9,752 nt of DNA from an uncultured Eubacteriales bacterium (GTDB lineage: Bacteria > Bacillota > Clostridia > Oscillospirales > Oscillospiraceae), in the NCBI GenBank assembly GCA_905210385.1, contig CAJLWS010000039.1, forward strand, positions 1 through 9,752. The letters run 5' to 3'. A program made the position numbers and the translations under genes. Below the pieces are notes generated by a model. The model was not told the DNA's origin. It searched no databases and saw nothing but the letters and a program-made list of their open reading frames with translations. Of this stretch, positions 6,280-9,752 are shown piece after piece (position 1 is the stretch's first letter; each line of letters opens with the position of its first letter).

Positions 6280-7086
6280 TTAAAAAGAGGGAGGAGAGGT
6301 CTGCTTTTGAATATGAATGGTCAAGGTAATTTCCCGATCTGTTTCCTCTCGGCCACATTGGGCTTGAACACCAGCGGACTGCATGACCGCCAGACCCCGT
6401 TGGACAGTGTTGAGAAACAGGCGAACGTCTCTGGTGCGGTAGATAGGCTTTGCCCTACGGAGCGGTTTTCGGCACAGTCGGTCCACATACTGTTCGGTCT
6501 GAGCTACATTCAGCCCGGAGCGGATGATATGCTGGGCTGCTTTGCGCTGGAGATCTGGGCGATCCAGACGAAGCAGGGCTCGGGCGTGGCGTTCCGTAAG
6601 GTGGGACTGTCTTAGTGACGCAATGACATCCTCCGGCAGCTTCAGCAATCGAAGTTTATTAGCTACAGCAGACTGGCTTTTTCCCACCCGGCGGGCCGCC
6701 TCTTCCTGAGAAAGATGGAACTGATCAATGAGCTGACGTAGGGCAACGGCTTCTTCCCACACATCCAGATCCTTACGTTGGATGTTTTCCACCAGAGCCA
6801 TCAGGGCGGAGGTGTCTTCGTCCGCATCCACTGGTAAGCAGGGGACCGTGGACAGACCCGCCCGCTGGGCAGCCCGCAGACGCCGTTCCCCGGCAATGAG
6901 CTCCCAACCCTTCCCTGTCCGCCGGACGGAGAGAGGCTGCAGGACGCCCACTTCTGCGATGGATCGGGACAGCTCGTCCAACTCGGTCTCATCAAAAGCC
7001 TGCCGAGGCTGATGGGGGTTGGGAAAAATGGAACTGACGGGCAGATCCAGCACCTGCCGCTTGGAGGCCTTTGCAAAAAGAGCCAT
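6280..7086 (-). CDS. noc: nucleoid occlusion protein Noc (ParB paralogue)
   Basis: Noc is a ParB-like CTP switch that binds its own sites (NBS), attaches chromosomal DNA to the membrane and keeps the division septum off the nucleoid. The 268-residue product has QPRQAF (26-31), the CTP motif GERRLRAAQ (66-74), ENIQRKDL (100-107), the helix-turn-helix (about 125-150), LTERHARALL (163-172) and a C-terminal dimer region (about 215-260) resembling Bacillus Noc. At the four specificity positions it has Q138, K144, K149 and R166, the complete Noc set. The N-terminus (MALFAKASKRQVLDLP) is much shorter than that of Bacillus Noc, though a short amphipathic stretch remains. The start was chosen because AGAAGG lies upstream and a further upstream extension would run antisense through xpt. 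The gene has its own promoter and terminator. Confidence 0.93.
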   Translation of the reverse strand: MALFAKASKRQVLDLPVSSIFPNPHQPRQAFDETELDELSRSIAEVGVLQPLSVRRTGKGWELIAGERRLRAAQRAGLSTVPCLPVDADEDTSALMALVENIQRKDLDVWEEAVALRQLIDQFHLSQEEAARRVGKSQSAVANKLRLLKLPEDVIASLRQSHLTERHARALLRLDRPDLQRKAAQHIIRSGLNVAQTEQYVDRLCRKPLRRAKPIYRTRDVRLFLNTVQRGLAVMQSAGVQAQCGREETDREITLTIHIQKQTSPPSF

Positions 7087-7118
7087 AAAACCGCCGCCTT
7101 CTGTTAAGAATTTCCAAA

Positions 7119-7124
7119 ATTGTA
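7119..7124 (-). promoter_or_regulatory. candidate extended -10 promoter of noc
   Basis: On the minus strand TGGTACAAT gives a TGn extension plus TACAAT (7124-7119), 33 nt upstream of the noc ATG. No good -35 is visible, as is common for extended -10 promoters. Confidence 0.5.
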
Positions 7125-7232
7125 CCATATCCCACGGGAGGTTTCCGTCGAAGGAGGAGGCAGGCGGTGGATTTTCGGCCCTGATCTCTGATTTCAGGCA
7201 GAAAAATGGGAGTGGCGGGCCGGGTTGGTTTT

Positions 7233-7241
7233 TGCTACAAT
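7233..7241 (+). promoter_or_regulatory. candidate extended -10 promoter of xpt
   Basis: TGCTACAAT (7233-7241) is an extended -10 with a weak -35. The leader would be about 50 nt, too short for a purine riboswitch. It contains a small hairpin, GGTCC (7260-7264), loop ACCA, GGACC (7269-7273). Confidence 0.5.
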
Positions 7242-7299
7242 GGGAGAAACAGGTCCCAGGGTCCACCAGGACCGAGAAGAGAGAAAGGGGTGCAGGACT

Positions 7300-7872
7300 G
7301 TGAAGCTGCTGGAGGATCGCATTCGGCGGGACGGAATCGTGGAGGACGGAGAGGTGCTGAAGGTGGACAGCTTTCTCAACCACCAGATGGATGTGGAGCT
7401 GTTTGCCCGGATGGGGGAGGAGTGGGCCCGGCTGTACGCAGGGGAGGGGGTCAACAAGATCCTGACCATCGAGGCCTCCGGCATCGGAATCGCCTGTGTG
7501 GCTGCCCAGGCTTTTCGGGTTCCAGTAGTCTTTGCCAAAAAGAGTAAGACCAAGAACATCGCGGGGGATGTGTATACCGCCCAGGTGGAGTCTTTCACCC
7601 ACGGGGGGGTATATGAGATCATGGTGTCCAGGCGGTTCCTGCTCCCCACGGACCGGATTTTGATTATCGACGATTTCCTAGCCAACGGCGCGGCCCTCCA
7701 GGGACTGATCCATTTGGTGGAGCAGGCGGGGGCGGCCCTGGTGGGGGCGGGCATCGCGGTGGAGAAGGCGTTCCAGCCCGGCGGGGCACGCGTCCGCTCC
7801 CTGGGGGTGCGAGTGGAATCCCTGGCCCGGATCCAATCCATGAGTCCAGAGGACGGGATCCAATTCTGCTGA
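7300..7872 (+). CDS. xpt: xanthine phosphoribosyltransferase
   Basis: Xpt salvages xanthine: xanthine + PRPP gives XMP + PPi, feeding GMP synthesis in the cytosol. The 190-residue product matches the family length (Bacillus 194) and keeps the diagnostic blocks LKVDSFLNHQMD (20-31), TIEASGI (56-62), the PRPP-binding loop ILIIDDFLANG (120-130), EKAFQPG (155-161) and the C-terminal RVESLARIQS (171-180). The start is a GTG with AAAGGGG upstream (about 9 nt spacing); the in-frame ATG further upstream lies inside the promoter and has no homology. In Bacillus xpt is joined to a xanthine permease gene and controlled by a guanine riboswitch; neither is present here. It diverges from noc. Confidence 0.95.
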   Translation: MKLLEDRIRRDGIVEDGEVLKVDSFLNHQMDVELFARMGEEWARLYAGEGVNKILTIEASGIGIACVAAQAFRVPVVFAKKSKTKNIAGDVYTAQVESFTHGGVYEIMVSRRFLLPTDRILIIDDFLANGAALQGLIHLVEQAGAALVGAGIAVEKAFQPGGARVRSLGVRVESLARIQSMSPEDGIQFC

Positions 7873-7894
7873 GGACCTCACAGGCAGATGGAGA

Positions 7895-7930
7895 ATAAAA
7901 AGGAACCCTCTACGGCTTAGCCGTGGAGGG
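7895..7930. other. 11-bp hairpin after xpt
   Basis: CCCTCTACGGC (7906-7916), loop TTA, GCCGTGGAGGG (7920-7930). As plus-strand RNA it is fully paired with one U·G wobble; as minus-strand RNA the same pair becomes an A·C mismatch. Only the minus strand has a U-rich tail (5 T, about 6 nt away). It may be the xpt mRNA 3' hairpin, part of the RNA proposed downstream, or a weak minus-strand terminator. Confidence 0.55.
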
Positions 7931-7984
7931 AGAATAGAGAGAAGGATGAAACCGGATACAGTAGTTCTACGTTTTAAAAGAGAC

Positions 7985-8135
7985 CCTTTCTGAAGCCCTG
8001 CGCCACGGGTTCAATGGGGCGAGAAGGCACAAGAGAACAGGTGCAGGCTTCCTTGTCAGCTGAAAACGAAGTCAAGAGGACGTTCGCGCCGACAAGGTAG
8101 CGGCCGATTTCGGACAAGCCCGGTCCGGGCTTTGG
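7985..8135 (+). ncRNA. candidate structured RNA, family unknown
   Basis: No coding region or known RNA family is recognised, but the segment has dense, nested complementarity. Helix 1: GAAGCC (7992-7997) plus TGCGCC (7999-8004) with GGTGCA (8040-8045) plus GGCTTC (8046-8051), one bulged C. Helix 2: CTTGTC (8052-8057) with GACAAG (8091-8096). Helix 3: CCGA/TCGG (8104-8113). Helix 4: AAGCCC (8116-8121) with GGGCTT (8127-8132). The one wobble in helix 1 pairs as G·U only on the plus strand, which favours that orientation. The ends, promoter and terminator are not clear. Rfam families such as raiA or 6S could be tested, but I cannot assign one. Confidence 0.35.
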
Positions 8136-8202
8136 TAACCCGAGGCTTTGCCCATCTGCTCGCGGACGATCTCCCCTATGTGCCCATCCTTACGCCTCCT
8201 AT

Positions 8203-8240
8203 TAAAAATACGAACCGAGGCAGCTTGCATGCCTCGGCTC
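8203..8240 (-). terminator. possible minus-strand terminator (copy A hairpin)
   Basis: Read on the minus strand, GAGCCGAGGCA, a 7-nt loop and TGCCTCGGTTC form an 11-bp stem (one G·U), followed after GTA by five T. The U-run is slightly offset, so strength is uncertain. Confidence 0.45.
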
Positions 8241-8257
8241 AAAGGATGGAGGATAGA

Positions 8258-8296
8258 ATGAAAAAGAAAGGATATCTCTTGCAAGTATTAAAGTAA
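8258..8296 (+). CDS. possible 12-codon mini-ORF in repeat copy A
   Basis: ATG 8258 begins MKKKGYLLQVLK followed by TAA, with a strong GGAGG 6-10 nt upstream. The twin ORF in copy B encodes MKKKGYLLQVLR. The near-identity of this block between copies, and the conservative Lys/Arg change, fit translation. But the block is equally well a non-coding repeat, and no plus-strand gene follows for which it could be a leader. Confidence 0.25.
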   Translation: MKKKGYLLQVLK

Positions 8297-8461
8297 AGGA
8301 GAAAGATTACAAAAGTTCGCGTAAAGTTGTTACAGAAGTATTAAATCCAAGAGAAATCCTGTAGTGCACTCGCCGACATGAAAAAAGCCACGCAGCTCTC
8401 CACATTTTTGGAGGGCCGGGCACTCGGCGGAGACACATGCATGGTATGGTGGTTCGAGATA

Positions 8462-8496
8462 AAATGCGAACCGGGGCAGCTTGCATGCCCCGGTTC
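8462..8496 (-). terminator. possible terminator of tadA (copy B hairpin)
   Basis: On the minus strand a perfect 11-bp stem (GAACCGGGGCA / TGCCCCGGTTC, 7-nt loop) is followed by GCATTTTAT. It lies 114 bp after the tadA stop. The T-run is short and offset, so efficiency is uncertain. Confidence 0.5.
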
Positions 8497-8514
8497 AAAA
8501 GGATGGAGGATAGA

Positions 8515-8553
8515 ATGAAAAAGAAAGGATATCTCTTGCAAGTATTAAGGTAA
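8515..8553 (+). CDS. possible 12-codon mini-ORF in repeat copy B
   Basis: It encodes MKKKGYLLQVLR with the same GGATGGAGGATAGA leader as copy A. In both copies the frame after the stop continues open for 15 codons (RRKVTKV-like) to a second TAA, so an ancestral 28-residue ORF with a shared stop is possible. Evidence for translation is weak. Confidence 0.25.
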   Translation: MKKKGYLLQVLR

Positions 8554-8609
8554 AGGAGAAAGGTTACAAAAGTTCATGAAAAGTTGTTACAAAACAATTA
8601 AATCTACAT

Positions 8610-9071
8610 TTATTTTTGGGGGCTGATGCGCAAGCTCCCAAAAAACTCCTCCAGCAGATTCCGGCACTCCACCTCTAACAATCCGCCGTAGATCCGAGGA
8701 TGGTGATTAAAGCGCTCCTCAAATAGGTTGAGCACCGACCCACAGCAGCCGGATTTAGCCTCCCGGGCACCGTAGCGCACCTGGGCGATGCGGGCATTGA
8801 GGATGGCTCCGGCGCACATGGGGCATGGCTCCAATGTGACGTACAGGCTACACCCCTCCAGCCGCCAGCTGCCCCGGGCGGCGCAGGCCATCTGGATGGC
8901 TTCGATCTCTGCGTGGGCCACGGCGCTGCGGTCCAACTCTCGGCGGTTGCGGCCCCGGCCGGTGATATTACCCTGTCCATCGGCGATGACGCACCCCACC
9001 GGCACATCCCCGTCGGGGATGCAGGCCCGGGCCAGTTCTAGGGCCTGGCGCATATAGTCCTCATGGGTCAT
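8610..9071 (-). CDS. tadA: tRNA-specific adenosine deaminase TadA
   Basis: TadA converts A34 to inosine in the anticodon of tRNA-Arg(ACG), allowing decoding of CGU/CGC/CGA, and is usually essential. The 153-residue product has the zinc and catalytic motifs of the cytidine-deaminase fold: HAE (H53, E55, the proton shuttle) and PCPMC (C83 and C86 zinc ligands), plus the DVPVGCVI strand (22-29) and the NARI segment. The start MTHEDYM was chosen because AAGGAGG lies 8 nt upstream; an in-frame extension further upstream crosses the promoter and parS-like site. In Bacillus the SRP RNA and dnaX follow tadA; here neither does, and the repeats at 8201-8604 follow. Confidence 0.96.
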   Translation of the reverse strand: MTHEDYMRQALELARACIPDGDVPVGCVIADGQGNITGRGRNRRELDRSAVAHAEIEAIQMACAARGSWRLEGCSLYVTLEPCPMCAGAILNARIAQVRYGAREAKSGCCGSVLNLFEERFNHHPRIYGGLLEVECRNLLEEFFGSLRISPQK

Positions 9072-9104
9072 GGAAGCGACCTCCTTGTTTTGATGATTGA
9101 AGAC

Positions 9105-9114
9105 ATGGTACCAT
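9105..9114. promoter_or_regulatory. symmetric -10 of divergent tadA and thioredoxin-like promoters
   Basis: The palindrome ATGGTACCAT gives an extended -10 (TGGTACCAT) on both strands. On plus, TTGTTT (9085-9090) stands 18 nt upstream. On minus, the -35 region falls in the parS-like site at 9115-9130. The -10 hexamers are only 4/6 matches. Confidence 0.4.
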
Positions 9115-9130
9115 AGTTTCACGGGAAACA
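9115..9130. other. parS / Noc-site hybrid element
   Basis: AGTTTCACGGGAAACA matches parS at 14 of 16 positions. Its left half is parS (TTTCAC); its right half, GGGAAA, matches the Noc site core TTTCCCGGGAAA. It sits upstream of tadA. Whether ParB, Noc or neither binds is unknown. Confidence 0.5.
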
Positions 9131-9155
9131 AAAGAGCATTTACGGAAAGGACCTT

Positions 9156-9428
9156 ATGATGAAAGAGATTTTAATGTTTATTCTCCCCGGCTGTCCACAT
9201 TGTAAGTTGGCCCTGAGGATCCAGGAAAAGCTGCTGGAGGAGCACCCCCAGTGGAGGGACATTCCCTTGCGCATGGTGGACGAGAGCTGGGAGACGGCCC
9301 TTGCCGATGCCCACGACTATTACTATGTCCCCACCTGGTATGTGGGCGGAGAAAAGGTCTTCGAGGGCCACGCCGAGCCGGAGGACGTGGCGCGGGTGTG
9401 GCGGCTGGCCGCGGAGGAAGAGGGCTGA
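9156..9428 (+). CDS. thioredoxin/glutaredoxin-fold protein with CPHC motif
   Basis: The 90-residue protein has the start of a thioredoxin fold: a hydrophobic strand (EILMFILPG), the active-site CPHC (C13-C16) and a helix after it, then the cis-proline segment VPTWYVGGEKVFEGH (58-72) and a C-terminal helix. CPHC is the DsbA-type dithiol; in this single-domain cytosolic form it suggests a small thiol-disulfide oxidoreductase, probably for reduction or glutaredoxin-like exchange. There is no signal peptide. Two adjacent ATGs (9156 and 9159) are possible, with AAAGGA upstream. It diverges from tadA. Substrates cannot be deduced. Confidence 0.85.
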   Translation: MMKEILMFILPGCPHCKLALRIQEKLLEEHPQWRDIPLRMVDESWETALADAHDYYYVPTWYVGGEKVFEGHAEPEDVARVWRLAAEEEG

Positions 9429-9430
9429 AG

Positions 9431-9464
9431 CCCTTGGGCCCCAAGGGGTGCAACGGGACGTTGC
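9431..9464. other. two adjacent hairpins after the thioredoxin-like gene
   Basis: CCCTTGG (9431-9437), loop GCC, CCAAGGG (9441-9447), followed by GCAACG (9450-9455), loop GGA, CGTTGC (9459-9464). No T-run follows on the plus strand, so they are not a standard intrinsic terminator; they may mark the mRNA 3' end. Confidence 0.45.
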
Positions 9465-9485
9465 CAAAAAGAAACGGCGGGTCTG

Positions 9486-9514
9486 TTGCCAGGAAAAGCA
9501 CGCTCTGCTATGCT
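9486..9514 (+). promoter_or_regulatory. promoter of the second xre gene
   Basis: TTGCCA (9486-9491), a 17-nt spacer and TATGCT (9509-9514) with a TGn extension make a good sigma-A promoter, about 30 nt before the ATG at 9545. Confidence 0.6.
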
Positions 9515-9544
9515 AAGGACAGAAAGGGAGAGGAGGGAGCGCCC

Positions 9545-9752
9545 ATGACGCTGGGACAGAGGATCCAGGAGCTGAGGAAGAGGGCCGGGCTGACCCAGGA
9601 GCAGCTGGCGGAACAGCTGGGGGTGACCCGGCAGGCGGTGAGCAAGTGGGAGAGCGACAACGGCGTGCCCGAGCTGGACGCCCTCATCGCCCTGAGCCGG
9701 TACTTCAATCTCACCCTGGGGGAGCTTTTAGGGGTGGAGGAGCCCCGCCGGG
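9545..9752 (+). CDS. Xre-family regulator, truncated by the window end
   Basis: The visible 69 codons hold a complete Xre/Cro helix-turn-helix: LGQRIQELRKRAGLTQEQLA, then EQLGVTRQAVSKWESDNGVP with the VSKWE recognition segment, and LDALIALSRYFNLTLGELLG. The reading frame is open at the window edge, so a C-terminal domain (many such proteins carry a membrane or DUF segment) may follow. A purine-rich GGAGAGGAGGG (9529-9539) precedes the ATG. It resembles the regulator at 1755-1979 only at fold level. The target is unknown. Confidence 0.88.
   Translation, partial: MTLGQRIQELRKRAGLTQEQLAEQLGVTRQAVSKWESDNGVPELDALIALSRYFNLTLGELLGVEEPRR

Larger units (their letters stand above)
8201..8347. repeat. 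~146-bp direct repeat, copy A
   Basis: This segment recurs about 257 bp downstream. It contains an 11-bp hairpin (8212-8222 with 8230-8240, loop GCTTGCA), a nearly invariant block (8241-8301) with GGATGGAGGATAGA before an ATG, and a tail with GTTACAAAAGTT / AAGTTGTTACA motifs. On the minus strand the hairpin is followed by GTATTTTT, so it could be a terminator there. The A-C pair at 8214/8238 is mismatched on plus but G·U on minus. Confidence 0.85.
8457..8604. repeat. ~146-bp direct repeat, copy B
   Basis: The second copy of the element at 8201-8347. The hairpin (8468-8478 with 8486-8496) carries paired changes relative to copy A: the A-T pair becomes G-C, and the mismatched position becomes a perfect A-T. 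The loop GCTTGCA is unchanged. It ends 6 bp before the tadA stop codon on the opposite strand. Confidence 0.85.

Noticed and set aside
7087..7602. In-frame N-terminal extension of noc up to 7602
   Set aside because: It would run antisense through the 5' half of xpt and both promoters, and has no ParB/Noc-like sequence before MALFAKASK.
8008..8014. GGTTCAA resembling a tRNA T-loop
   Set aside because: No acceptor stem, anticodon arm or cloverleaf can be drawn around it.
8072..8541. Minus-strand ORFs starting MQEISFLFHSILH in both repeats
   Set aside because: They arise from the reverse complement of the duplicated block, diverge immediately after the hairpin, and lack ribosome-binding sites.
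8201..8604. CRISPR-like repetition
   Set aside because: Only two copies of a ~146-bp unit, with a ~110-bp spacer and internal hairpins; no cas genes.
8201..8609. SRP RNA expected downstream of tadA
   Set aside because: The conserved GGAAGCAGCA-type apical motif and the long SRP hairpin are not seen on the minus strand, and no dnaX follows.
9192..9199. TGTCCACA resembling a DnaA box
   Set aside because: Single imperfect match inside a coding region; no cluster of boxes or AT-rich unwinding element, so no oriC call.

Overview
The window looks like chromosomal DNA from a fairly GC-rich member of the Clostridia, most likely an Oscillospiraceae / Flavonifractor-type gut Firmicute. The grounds are Noc, Soj and ParB encoded together, consensus parS sites, strong GGAGG ribosome-binding sites, sigma-A promoters and an overall GC-rich codon choice. 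The genus is inferred from gene content and style, not proven. Segregation genes plus a parS cluster suggest the window lies near the replication origin, although no DnaA-box cluster is visible.

Layout. (1) 1-145: AT-richer flank with only a possible ORF remnant. (2) 146-1991, minus strand: a small Xre regulator, mscL (mechanosensitive channel), a small three-helix membrane protein and rsmG (16S rRNA methyltransferase); the last two overlap by 8 bp. (3) 1992-2354: a compact divergent promoter and operator region, then a 92-aa unrecognised protein on the plus strand. (4) 2381-3682, minus: serS, a divergent form of seryl-tRNA synthetase. (5) 3717-7086, minus: the chromosome-segregation block. 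noc ends at a strong terminator; soj-parB-(membrane coiled-coil protein) follows as an operon with its own promoter. Two parS sites lie between noc and soj and one perfect parS lies downstream of the operon. (6) 7300-7872, plus: xpt (xanthine phosphoribosyltransferase), divergent from noc. (7) 7873-8609: a 737-bp stretch without a conventional gene, holding a hairpin-rich segment (candidate structured RNA) and two copies of a ~146-bp direct repeat. (8) 8610-9071, minus: tadA (tRNA adenosine deaminase), divergent from a 90-aa CPHC thioredoxin/glutaredoxin-fold protein (9156-9428, plus). Between them lie a parS/Noc-site hybrid and a symmetric -10 element. (9) 9545-end: an Xre regulator cut by the window edge.

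How the genes work together. ParB loads on parS and Soj acts on ParB. The Noc paralogue carries the four DNA-specificity residues typical of Noc, so the two proteins should read different sites. The membrane coiled-coil gene is translationally coupled to parB, which makes it a candidate partner of segregation. The most unusual material is the 7.9-8.6 kb intergenic region, the hybrid parS/NBS element, the parB-coupled membrane protein, and two divergent promoters that each share a symmetric -10 sequence.
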